Of a stretch of 64,000 bases of DNA, positions 28,276-41,131 are shown piece after piece. The position numbers were made by a program, and so were the translations under genes. Position 1 is the stretch's first letter; each line of letters opens with the position of its first letter. The notes under the pieces were generated by a model. The model worked only from the letters and a program-made list of their open reading frames with translations, had not been told where the DNA came from and searched no databases. The stretch spans positions 185,927-249,926 of the forward strand of contig KB296645.1 in the NCBI GenBank assembly GCA_000328365.1, read 5' to 3'. Origin of the DNA: Capitella teleta. Taxonomy: Eukaryota > Annelida > Polychaeta > Capitellidae.

Positions 28276-31200
28276 CAAACGCAAGAACTTTAATATATTT
28301 TGAGCATAATATCATATGTATTGAAAGAAAACATCCTTGTATCGCTGCTTTTGGTCTGCTGATCATTCAACTTCGAAAGCGCAAATCATTGGTGACGTGG
28401 TGAAGGTCAAGGACAAATCAACAAATCAACAAGTGAAGACGAATTCGCTTCTTGGCATCTCAATGTGAAGAGTGCGACTTAAGCCCGTGTCTGCTTTTTT
28501 TTTTTTTAGTGATTTCCGGGGATTTCCCATCTGCTCCAGAAGCCTATTCAGAAAAAATGGCGCGGAATTTCTTAAAGATAAACACCAATGACTGATAAAT
28601 GACGCCAAATCCGCGAATTACTCCTCATTTCAGCACGCCATAATAATATCATGACCTCATTATTAGTAACACAAACGGCTCAGTCGACATCTTTCGAGTT
28701 GTCATTTCGCTTCAGTTTGTATTTTTTGCTGCAGAGGAAAATGCGGCTGGCACGGTTGCTATGGTTACCAAACTAATTACCAACGCCTCGAGTTAGAAAA
28801 TGACGGAAAATGACCAATTCTGTGCGTTATAGAGCTATGGATTTATCATCAGAGACATGTTTGAGTAAATTTATCCCTAAAAAACCGATGCATGCAACGT
28901 AAAATAATCGAGTATATTTTTATCAAAAACATGTGATCGACAAATATGTCTACGTGCATTGACGAATGCTCATCGGATTGATGATGTCATACCATTCCCA
29001 AAACCACTATGCAGAAGCAACAAAAGAAAAAAAAATAGGGTAAGAATACTTTAAACAATGTTTCTGTCTCATTAAGCAAGCTTTTTGAAGCGGTATTTGG
29101 ATGTATGACCACATCTGGGTATTTTCTCCGAAAACATACTTCCATAATTTCATCCTCTGCGGGGGTGGCATCAAGTTGCACAAAGATCGGAATGTTATCA
29201 GTGGAATCAAAGGCAGCGTATGGAACCGTGTGTTTGGTGGTGCAAAGGGATTCCTATTTCCCATTTCTAGCTGTTCCTTGATAAGCACACCGACTTGTGC
29301 CCGGTGAGAATACATCGTCCTAGCGTACCAATAATTTGTTTCGGGGTGCATATAATTATGATCGAAAAAGTGTAAGGTTTCCGACTCGTTTCTTAAGGAA
29401 TGGTGTGTGCCTTCAAAATACTTAGGCTTTGGAGCATTGACCACTCCCAAATTGACTAATTTCCCGAGAAGCATGACTATTCATAACTCCAGCCCTAAAT
29501 CCGAGACTGCGATATGTGTCACTTATGGAGCAGACCTATTGTGTGTGTCATGGCCCTATGAGGACACCGCGAGGACAATGAATGGACAGTGTGAAAATGG
29601 ACAGTACTGCATCGCATAAGGAAGCACTGGATTTATGTATAATAACACGTTTCATTGCAAGTACTCATTATGGTGTATAGGAGTTTCATCGCGTATAAAG
29701 GAGCCTTGTATTGAACGACACGCATTCAATCAAACGTGTCAGTATTTGCATCTCTGGATCTGCAATGTCTGATTCATTGATCTGTTGCCTCTTTGTAGCA
29801 ACAAGTGTGCAATTTCACTCACAGCTGGTCTGTTGAATATGTGAACAATGTAATCCCCGAATCAACCTCACAGAAAAAAAGCTCGGATACGAGGGAGAGA
29901 GAGAGTGATACATTGCAAGCCTTCGTCTGGATTTAGGGCGCTGTTCATGTCATCAGGCGATGTCGGAGATGAACCGTTGCTATGGTGATCATCATTTGGA
30001 CGGTTGACAGGACACGTCCAAGCAATGCAGTCATCAATAGAGACTGAGTATCGCGCTAATGGACATGGAATGCTTCAGCACAAAACGACATCGCACATAA
30101 TTTGCACTGCACACTGAATTCGCCAGATTCGAAAATTGATGGAACGACCACTAAGATATAGAGCATCTGATGACTTGTATGTTTTCTTGGTGACCCAATA
30201 TTAACTCAGTGCAGTGCATACGAGTCACACGACATCGCAGAGTGCTTTGAGCCAACGCTCAACACCCAGCATTCGCGTGCTGGCCAACAGTTGGTCGTGA
30301 GCTAAGATGATGGATGCCAGCATTTCGCAAATCATGGAAGCTGGCTTTTAATCTGCGGCTGACCACTGCCTCAACAAAGCAGCTAGCCTCTGCAGCGGTC
30401 AGCAGACACACCAAACGGAGTGACGACCGTCAAAGCAGCCAGGCACAGACTCAGTTCGTTCGCAGTGGCTGACACACAGATTCCTCCACGCGCTGTCGAA
30501 GGAGCCGCTGAGTTGATTGCAGCGACAGGGATTTTATTCTGAGGACCACTTATAAGAAACGCGTCAAACATGGATCACGAAGGTGCGTCTGTGTGTGTTT
30601 GTAGCGATTTCGAGATTTATCTTCAAATGCGGTGGATGAATGAGTCTTAATGGTTGACCAGCGTGTTTAAATGTGTGTGTGTGGTGGTGTGTGCGGGTGT
30701 GCAAGTGCACACGAAAACTTGTTGTTTTTCCCTGCCGCGTGTATTTTCCGCGTTTTTCAGTTAATGCAGAGCTCATTTCGCGTATTGTTATTATTAAGGT
30801 TTCATTTATCAATTTATTACAATTTATTTATTTATTTATTTGTGACCACCCGATTATTGTATGACATGACACTCGTGTGCCAGCAGAAATTTAATTTGCA
30901 ATTTTTGATGTTTAAGAAAGGGTTGCAAACGGATTTTGTTTCTCAAATCTGTTTAGCATTCGCTCAATCGAAGAATTATTTGCACCAAGTAGCACATATA
31001 TACTTGATTATACTTAATCAATAAGATGAAAAAAAAAGAGTAAATAATTATAAACATGAAAGGAACCTGTACCCAATTAACCCTCGATCCACCGCCGGAT
31101 TTCCGGTGATCGTTTCGGAGTTTAAATTTGCAGGGAGTAGGAGGAGTAGGGGGTGGTGTTCAGACTGAATGCACGTCTTTTGTCGCGTCTCCAGCGACCA

Positions 31201-32392
31201 ATATTAATGAAGCTACACAAAGGGTTCGACCTTCGCCTCTTATTTATCGCTCAATGTGCCAGAAAAAGAGCGCCAACGACTTGCGCATGCGTATTCGCCT
31301 TTCGCCCGCTCTTTTCCGTCGGAATGATTGGCAGGCGGTTGCCATCCCCGGATTCGCTAGCAATGATCTGGCATTAAAGCATTCGACTTCGGGATGGCCT
31401 AAAGTGCTGGTCTGGATGTGAATACTAATAACCGCTGCTGATCCGACCGAGCAAGCCAATGCAATTAGATATGAAGAGGCGAAGCAGATATGAGGGGGGA
31501 TAGTCGTCTGTTTGGGGCCTGTGTAAACACCCAGCTGTTGGATGTGAGCATCCAGGGGTGCCAGAAGAATCGCGTAACACCGATTAGCCATCGGAATTCA
31601 CGTCGATCCGTCGCCGTGGTTATTGATGGCATCGTCGCATACGCTGGTTATATTTGCATGAATATCCATTTCGTCGTTACACCACAATGCTCCCAAAAAC
31701 CTGGTGTGCTTATCTGCGGTGTGCAGTTGACGATGGCGGTGTGACCGCTGGCAGTAGTTCCAAGCGAATCCACTGGTACGAGGCGTCGTCCGTCAAGCTC
31801 CTGACTGCAATTAGCTAGTGAATTGGACAGCGAGCAAGCCCTTTGAAAGTAGCCATCTGTCTTCATGGCTCGTTGCCCTTCCTTCTCCGCGCTTCCCTCC
31901 GTATTCATTTCGTCCTGTGTCTTCCTTTACTTTGCTCATACTCGGTTGCAGTCGATGAATGAGAGTGCGTTGGCAGATAAGGGGAGAGACTTCGGCTTCA
32001 GCTTCATTCGCTCGCCGCCTCAAAAACCATAAATAAATATCGCACTTTGGTTTCCATGCAAACGCAATAACATATCATGATATTGAATCATCTCATAAGG
32101 AAAGCGGCGTTGATTAAAAATAATAATCTATTTATTATTTATCTGTTCCTTCTGCTGTGATGGTTGAATGGTTGAGCGGTGTCTGTTGCCCAAGGATTGT
32201 AATTTGGAGGGGAATTATAGTGGGAAATCTGTGGATCTGACGACCTTGTGTGCGGGGTTCCCTGGTTCCAGGTCAGGTTATGGACAATCATGGGGCACGC
32301 CATGTCTTTTGAAGCGGAGTTAATCACGATATACCTCTCAGGTTGATCATACCGTAAGCATGGTTACGTAACAGTCATCATCTGTTGAACCA
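28276..32392. other. Non-coding stretch
   Basis: No gene recognised. A GT-rich run (about 30670-30705) and short TTAT repeats (about 30825-30842) are present. Confidence 0.5.
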
Positions 32393-32599
32393 GGTGTAAC
32401 AGCACGTATAGTCCTACTGAAAAGGTAGTCCTATGATTACAATTCCTAGCAATTTATCTAGCAATAGCAGTCCAAGTAGAACTACCTATCCTTGCTAAGT
32501 AACACATATTGTCTATGTAGCAGAAACTAGGACTATCTATCCCGGGGGACTATACACTCTGTTACTACCTTTTCGAGGGACTATAGAGACTGTTACACC
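32393..32599. mobile_element. MITE family C (single copy)
   Basis: 207 bp with imperfect inverted ends of about 38 bp. The left end starts GGTGTAACAG and contains TATAGTCC and AAAAGGTAGT; the right end is the complement, with ACTACCTTTT, GGACTATA and CTGTTACACC. A subterminal motif (ACTATA ... CTGTTAC) is repeated twice at the right end. No convincing target-site duplication and no coding capacity. Confidence 0.7.
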
Positions 32600-35583
32600 G
32601 GTACATGTGGGCTGGTTAATGGTGTTATTGACAGCGAATGATCAGCGTGCATACTCTGGTATATGTACGCTTGCAAAGCGCGATGATTGTCTTGAGTGTG
32701 TTAACCCACCGTGTACCGAGTCAACACAGCATTGCTCCTGTTGATAATAGAACAACAATTACGCAATGGCAATCGGTAGCTACGATCAGAACTTGATCCA
32801 ACACAACTCGCCGACTTGTCTGAGCCAGGCTGCAATGAGTGCACGGGTCGAATGCAATCTTCCCGTCAAACAAATTCCTCTTTTCTGGCGTTGAATGAAA
32901 GACAAGCACTCCAAATGTTGCAGAGTGCAATGGATCAAGCCCCTGGATGGCCAAGCACCAGGAAAATGAAACCGGATCTAAATATCCCCAGCGAAATATT
33001 GCGCACATCCCAATGACAACACTCGCCGTGGTCTCGAAATGGATTTGTCGCAATTGCTTTTCGAGCAACCTATAAATCAATGTAACCGACATCTGAAGGT
33101 CTAAACAGGTGACCAAAAAGACCAAGATTCTGCTCGTGCAAGGTGTCTGCACTCTGTGGATCAGGTAAAAAGCACACCGGAATGACCTGAAAATAATAAG
33201 GAGAGGTGGTGGCCACATAAGCCTTAGTTGGTTCAGGATTCCGAGGTTAAATAAGCCCACAATAAAGTACAATGGGTTACTTTCCAAGAGACAAATTCGC
33301 TTTTTGATTGCCACACTTTAAGACATCACACCTGCTGAGGATTAATTCCTTGATCGATAAATTTGAGAGGTTTATAATTTCGCTTTCTTCTCGAGATTGA
33401 TTATGACACCATAGACGCTTGTCTCTGCGAATCAAGTGAGCAGTTCCTTTGGAATTTGGAGGATGTCGGTAAAAGCAATGCTCGACTTATTTCGAGCAAT
33501 CCCGCCTTGCGGGTATAGGTAGGTAAATTGCATTCAATTTATATTGAAATATATTCCTACAGCTAACAGATTGTTTCATCTGTCGTCTCTCTGGGTTCAA
33601 AAAAACCCTCAAAATTGATCTATATAATTTATGTTTCGAAATACAATATATGAGAAGGTCCTCTTTGAGTTTGTTAAAATGAAAAATGAATAATTACATG
33701 TATGTCCATCTTCAAGATGCACGTAGCTATGGGTTGGGAAAATATGGTGATCTGTTGGAACACAGTACCATCTCCGAGAGGCCAGGCGAAGGTTCCTAAC
33801 TTTCTAAACCCAGAGAAATGTTGGTCCATGAATGCAATGAGACGTGGGATCTAGAAATATTGCCAATGAATAACATGTTCATAAGTCCAGACTAATTGAT
33901 TAATATAATGTAATTACATTGTTCCGTATCCCTATATTATAGCCATGATTTGCCAGACGTTCTCTGTAATTTGCACCGATTCAAATTGCTTTTGTTCTTC
34001 TCTGGAACTGAAAAGAAAACAAGTAATTTTATCAGAGTGCAATTTGCCAACAGCGTCCACTGGCCTCCGCATGAATCTCTCGTGAATTCTAAATCGAGAG
34101 GAAATGAAACCGGGATTCCGACTGCAATCAGTCGAGAATATCTCGCTCTGTCTCGTGTCGTTCTTAGTCTTAAGCGTAATAAAGGGAAAAAGTTTAATTA
34201 AATTAGAAAACTCAATCGATCAACAAATAGAGAGGTAGATTTTAATCACGCGATTCAACCCACCAATCAGCATGCTAGTTGGTTGATGAATCGACTCGAT
34301 CGCCCACCATCAATTCATTCATTCGGAAATCCGAGAGAGCAAGCGCCACCGAGTTCTGTTTTATCCATCTCCGGTGAAGCATAAACTGTGGTCGAGAAAA
34401 CGAGAAACGAAAGAGGAGAAATTGTGATACATTCTGCGTCTAAATCAGCTAAAAGACGCAGTTAATGCCAGCGCGTTGTGTTCGTGAGATGAATAGATTT
34501 CAGAGAAGCCATAAATTGCGATATCGTTACATTCTCGTCGCCGCCCGTGCCACGCTCAGTGACGATCGGCGTCGGTTCAAACGTTGCAAGTGCCCCATTT
34601 GGACGACAGAAAGCGCGGACAGTGCGAGGGTTATCTGGTAAGCGGCATGCGGTGATCCAAGCGAGCCTTCAAGGGCTCGCTTTTTCATTGGCATTCGTCG
34701 AGGGCCGGCAACCGCGCTGTAAAGGGAGCCAACTTAGGCACCCTAGTTCCATAGCCCCGGACGCTCTTCTGGGAGTTGTGTTTACAGGCCTTTTTGTGAC
34801 GTCACAAGGCCATTCGTTATCCCACGAAAACAGGCTTGCAGCAACATACAAGATATATTATGTACACAGCACTTTTAAAATGTTACTTTTTAAACTTCTG
34901 ATAACATCTGGGGAAATTCCCTCGGTGTAATCTCTGGCAGCGACGGTATTGCAAGGGGAAAAAAATGGAACAATTCTACCAAGGTTTACAAGAGGAACGG
35001 GATACTTTTTTTTTTCTGCCTCAGGGACCCGCTTCTGAATCCCGGGATTTCTGCTGAGTCTAGATTTCCCTTTCATCAGTTTTAGTCCATCTGAGAACTA
35101 TGCATTGCAACAGAGTAAAACTACGTCACTGAAGGAAGTTCCCACGATTTCATCGAAGGGATTGCATTCTATTTGCACACGCTTAACTGGGGTGAAGGAT
35201 ATAGACAAATCCGACATCATTGCTGATTTTTTCCTCTCCTTTTTTGCGATCCGTTTACACTAAGTAGGAAATGTGATTACAAATCTAGCGTTATATCCGG
35301 ATATCCGGTTCCCTATTGTGGGCATAGTTGTGATTTGAAACAGTAAGAAGGGAATTAAGGGTTAAAATCAGCACATATGTATATCATAAAAATATTTGGT
35401 TCCAAATCAGCCTTTTTTTCTTTTGCGTTTTCTTAACTCTATAAAGTAATAAAAGCGTCAAGATGTAAATTGACTTTTAATCGTGTGAATTATATGAAGT
35501 GTCCGTTTGCTGTCAATTTCGAATTCAAAAATGGCCCAAGCTCTAACTGAAAAAATATCCCTTGGAAGCAATACAACGCCGAA

Positions 35584-35596
35584 AGGTCAAAGGTCA
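35584..35596 (+). promoter_or_regulatory. DR1 nuclear-receptor element (candidate)
   Basis: A second perfect AGGTCA-A-AGGTCA. Confidence 0.4.
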
Positions 35597-38500
35597 AACA
35601 AAGATGATCCGTATTAAAATAATTACGAAAGCAAAGTGCTGATTGGTCTGCAACAATTTTAGAGAGCCAATCAGCGGTCTGCTCTCATATGGGTCTCGAT
35701 ATGGCGCCATCTTGGAAACAAGTGACGAACGAGTGAGACTGAATACCGCGGCTTCCGCAATTTTGAAGAAATAATAATGTTCCTTATCGGTATTGCAAGG
35801 ATTAATCAAACCGACAGAGTGGATATCGAATGTTGTTTTTATCCCAGCCTCCGTTCTGATTTGCTATTTCAAAGCAATCTGCTTCGTCTTGAAATTTAAT
35901 ATGACATATCTAGAGTCTGGGCATCCACCTCAATTACCAAACTCATATCCACCCAAGATGTATATACATGAGGACCTTCAAGTCATCTACCTGAGCAGTT
36001 AAAGTATGCTAAAGAACAACATATTATTTGGGCTTTGGGGTGCTTTTGCGAGTGACCACATTTTTTATTTGATCTTAATTATGATAAATTGCATGCACAC
36101 AATTAAAAGTGAAATAAATACATAGATGCACACAGAAATCCACGAGTTCAATCTCATATATCTATGTTAGATTGGCATAGTTAGAGATAATTGCATTGCA
36201 GTATTTTTTTAGCAACAGCCGTAATAATGAAGTGATTATCCAGCCCACAAATTACCGCATGAGGGCCACCGTCTTCATCGACATCAGTGCCACACAAGTG
36301 ACTGTAGTGAGGTGATTGGCGATTCTCCCAGAGGTCTTAGGACTTAGCCTCGAAGGTTCTCTCGAGGTAGTGAAAAGATGACAGCCTGCTTGATATCATT
36401 TCTGGTTTACTGGGACCTAAACACATGCCAGTAGGACACCACATTAGCCAGGTGCTATACCTGTTGCTTAATTTAATGTGAACCGCTCAATGGTCTCCAT
36501 GCAGGGCCTCTGCCACCGTCCAACTGCAGCTATGGCTCCTGGCGTACCACGAGTGCATCCTCCAGCCGCAGTGGCGCATTGGTGGAGTGTCCCTTCCAGT
36601 ACACTGATCTGGGTAGGAACCTGAACTCCAAAATACCTTCACGGCTGCCACAAGAGTGCATGGGTCATAATTAATTCTCAATGGCTTTCAGTCTAGAACC
36701 TTCTCGATCGAAAAGGCTTCAATGCTGCCGTGGATTTCATGTTTGGTTCATGTTTTGAGACCTTGGGATCTGCTTCCTTCCTCCCTTCAAATTGTTTCAT
36801 CTAATTGTTAATCAATTTTACAAGTAACATTTAACCAACGGAGGAAATAAAATTATTTCCAGTCAGAATTCTCAAACACCTGCTAATTAATTGCTACACT
36901 CAGCAACTCATTTTGGCCTACATCGTCAAGGAGGCGAATATATATCTATTGGCACTTCAGCCTATATAGCTACAACTTAGCTTATAGGGAAATATATTGA
37001 TATTCTTTCAGAAACTAGGTCATAGTTTATTCATACATGGTGTACCTCCGAAGAACATGCATGCACTGCGCATGCGTGATCCCTTGTGAAGGCAGCATTA
37101 TAATACGACTAAGTGGCTATGAAATATTAAATCATTTCGACCCAATGACACACTGGGCATATACAAAGGCAACTGCATTGAGATAAATCAGTCATAGAGG
37201 TACTAACTTGAATGGCTTAATAGTTCCTCGTGTTTCGTACGCTAACAAAGACACGAGACAGCCCTTAAGTCACTGCCTTTCATGGAGAGCGTCTCTGCAT
37301 TTCAAATCAGCCAATGAGGAAGTGTTACAGTCCTATTTCCAGTCACGTGGCATCTTAGTCCGCTGACAGACGCACTCGTCTCGATATCCGAACATCTGTC
37401 CTTCGGGAAGTGAATTCGCGGTTGATGACTTCTTCGTGACAGGAGAGATTTTCTCAGATTGTTTGTCGAGATGAAAAGTGTGAAACAAGGAGAGGAATAA
37501 GCATGATTCATTCATTACACTGAATAAGCGAGCAAAACGAAGATATAGTTCTTGTTTATGAATGTGACTGAGCAATTCTCTTGCGTGAGACGTTGTACAT
37601 GTATACATTTTGAGGCATGCATTATTGAATGGAGTGCGTACACCTACTTTGCATTCAATTTCGGCTTTACGAGAGCCACAAATCTATTGTCAGGCAGGTC
37701 AAAGGGCACGCCAATCAATGGGCCATCTCCACTTTTTATTATTTTTATGACATGCCCTGGAATTTAGCTGGCGATGGCTGCGCCTTTATAATCGGAGGGA
37801 AGCCGAAGGAGGACCTCGTCACGTCGCGAATGAATCATGGTTTTCTTCCGCGGTGCAGTGTTCCAAAATTAGCGTCCTGGGATGAGATGAACAAGAGAGC
37901 AATTTATGTATAATCTAGTTGCTCGGGAGGCCTCACGCCAATTTGTGGTCACTTGCTCCTAGGGAACCTTCAGACCTCCCCGTAAAATTGGGTCCCAATA
38001 CTCCAATGCATGGTTCTACAAATGGGATATGCAACACCCGTAAAGAGGGGTGGGGGGTATTGATTATTTGTATACAGCAACAATATAACACGATTACATT
38101 CTATGATCTGTCAGCCATGGTGTGACATGATCACTCTGTGTGAATACCAATTGCCAATATTTTACCCGTTAGCTTCACATGCACTAATATTTCATTGATA
38201 TATGACATTAATGGATGAACAACTTCCAATGCTGGTCCTATTCAGCTTGTACGCGGCATGTCATACGACACATATACTCATCTGTTTTCACCGAATCCTC
38301 TTAAGCTCTCCTCATCTGACCATACTCATTAGTGCACCAAGATAGATTCCTTATCTCCTGCAAGAATCACCAATTTTGAACGCGTGCAATACCATAAGCA
38401 AATAATTAATTCGGAGAAATAGCCAGTCGCGTGCGTAAAACTAGACGTCTGTGGAACTGTGTGGCGTAAGAGGGCATGACCACTGGTGCCTGTTAGTCGC

Positions 38501-41089
38501 CAGATAAGCCAGAGATGACGAGAGGGCGACGGAGGACAGCCACGATGTCCTCCGTAACGCTGACATTGATCACGGCATTGATCCCTCGATGACGTCAGAG
38601 CGCAGATATTTCTCTTACGTAAGCGGTCCATCAACAGATATCCAGGATGCCCACTCACGCCCCCCCCCTCCCTTCTTCACCCTCCAAGCAAGCGCGTGTG
38701 GAGCGATTATTATTTTTCTCTGGAGGAAATGGTACTCAACAAAAGGGTTACGCAATCGGCTAATCTCTAATATTCACGCTGAACACCCATTGAGAATCAG
38801 GACGGGCTGAGCGCTCGACTCAGCTGGTTTTATGGCTTATATGGTCCTATAATGATCCCAATGGCTTTTATTAATTATTAAAATGATGAATAATAAATAA
38901 GATCTGATTTATTGCTGCTCGTTTATTTATTTTTTCTTTTCTTTGTGAGCTTTGCTTTGCATGGTTTTAAATCTTTACGAATTAAATTTATTGTGAATAT
39001 TTGGTGGCTATAGAAGAGAATCAGGTCTGTCTTTGAACAAAATTCACATTTTAGAAGGTTGGAAGCAGGTGGTTTGGTCTGGTTTCCAGTTAGAGTGTTA
39101 CATGTATTAACTTATTATAGGTTGTGGCTTAATTCTACCCCAACCCCAAGAGATAGCGTGCTGTTATGCGCATTCACACCGTGTGATATTGCGTGCACTC
39201 ACACCCTCTCCTTTCCTGTTAGGATTGCACTCCTGGGTATGACGTCATACTTCTGACAGTTGAATTCTCGCTCTTTTTATCACCTTCAACGTACCAGAAA
39301 GAGGATTAGCCGATAAGAGCATGCAGCCTGATTTGCAATTCAAATTTATTCATCTGATTTGCATAGCTTATTCGTTTATGACATATGGTTTTTGCTTTTC
39401 GTCAAACATTTCTCTCTGGTTTCCATATCTACATGTTTCGGGGTTTCGCAATCATTCAAGGTCTAATATGACCTCATGATGACCTCAGACCATTAGCATT
39501 AACCCTGATACATAAAGGATTAACCGAAGTTCTTCTTAAATGTCGATAAGTAGCTTTATATGCATCACTTGACAGACATTCCGGGGTGAGCGAGTGCAGA
39601 GTGAGTTAGATTTAAGCTAATGATTCCGACGTCACATGATGTTGACAGGACTCAGCTTACTCGGGCAAACCAATGCTTCCCTAAACTCATAAGTTTGAAC
39701 TCTCAAACGAAATAAATCTGAGCCTAAAATGATTTCTAATCCTACATACAGCCACGTACGTAAATACTGGCTCTATGTATTACTCTCACATTTCCATGCA
39801 CCAAAATATGCGAAGGAAGCCGCGACTGCTAAAATAATATTCGGACGGATGGATGAGCTCCTGTCTGGCAGACTGAAGGAGTGTAGGTCGCCTCTCCTCT
39901 GTCGTTGCGATTCTCTTTAATGACACCCTATCACCCCTCACAAGCATTGCGAGGGTGATATATTGGCGAGTTAAAACTCCTTATTGTGTGACTGGTCCGG
40001 TGAGAAGTGCGTGTTGAGAAATACGAGCCCTGTTTTAATCCAAGTTGTACTCGCAATTCATCTCACATAAATGCAAAGAGAATCAACTCCCCTGGGAGTT
40101 CCTCACATCAAGCACAAAAGTGGGTCACACCGTCCTAATTACCTCATTCCCAAGCATATCACGATTCCGTGTCATTGACCTCGTTAGTTCGTAGATTGAG
40201 GTCACCGGGGTCATTCATCCGTGTCACACCATCCGTTCCTCGATCACGTCGTCCTCAAGTGATGACCTGCTCTTCAGATATTGCCCATCGAAGCAGTCGC
40301 TTTGTGCTTTCTTCTGTATAAACAGATCTCGAATCTTCCTTTTTTTCTCTCTTTCTCCTCCCCTTTCGTCTCTTAATGTCCAGGATTCGGTTTCGTATTG
40401 TGATTGAAAGTGGTGAAAATCTGGATCGTGTTTGGCTTTCATCGAAATTGCTTTATTTATAGATCAGCCAATGCTTTGATGGCCACACGATAGCTCATGG
40501 CTTTACGTTCTTATCTTCGAAAGATAATGCTGGAAACTCGATATCCGAAAATCGAAACTGTCACTTACTGAAAACTTTAAAGTAAATATACCTAACAGTA
40601 CCATGTACTTCTCTTTTATTATTTATCTAAATATATATTATTTTTTGACTCCTTCTGCTGTGAGTTCAGCTTTCGAATATCCGATATCCGAAAACGGCCA
40701 TGTTTCAGCCTATGTGCATATCTAACCAAGAAACTGAGTCGGAATCAGCAGCTGAGAAAATAATTATATTAACTTGCCTTGTGATTTTAACTCGCTCTTA
40801 TATTGTAACTTTGAAACATTAAACGCTATTTAAAAACCTTAATTACTATATGCATGCCTTAATTACTACATATATCCATGTATTAATTACTATGGGCACA
40901 CATGGTAGAAGGACATGTTGGCCTCGTTCTCTCGTGCAAAAAAATCATCCAAAACTGTTAGTTTCCTTGGTAACGCATTCAATCCACAGATCTTCTTGGC
41001 CTCTGCCCTACATATCCAACGCATGGCAAGCACGTGAATGACGTCACCTTTTCTGTTACAACAAACGTATCTCAGTCTAAAATAACAGC

Positions 41090-41131
41090 AAAAAAAAAAA
41101 AAATAAAAATAAAAAAAAAAAAAAAAAAAAA
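41090..41131. repeat. Poly(A)-rich tract
   Basis: A-runs interrupted by T residues. Confidence 0.85.
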
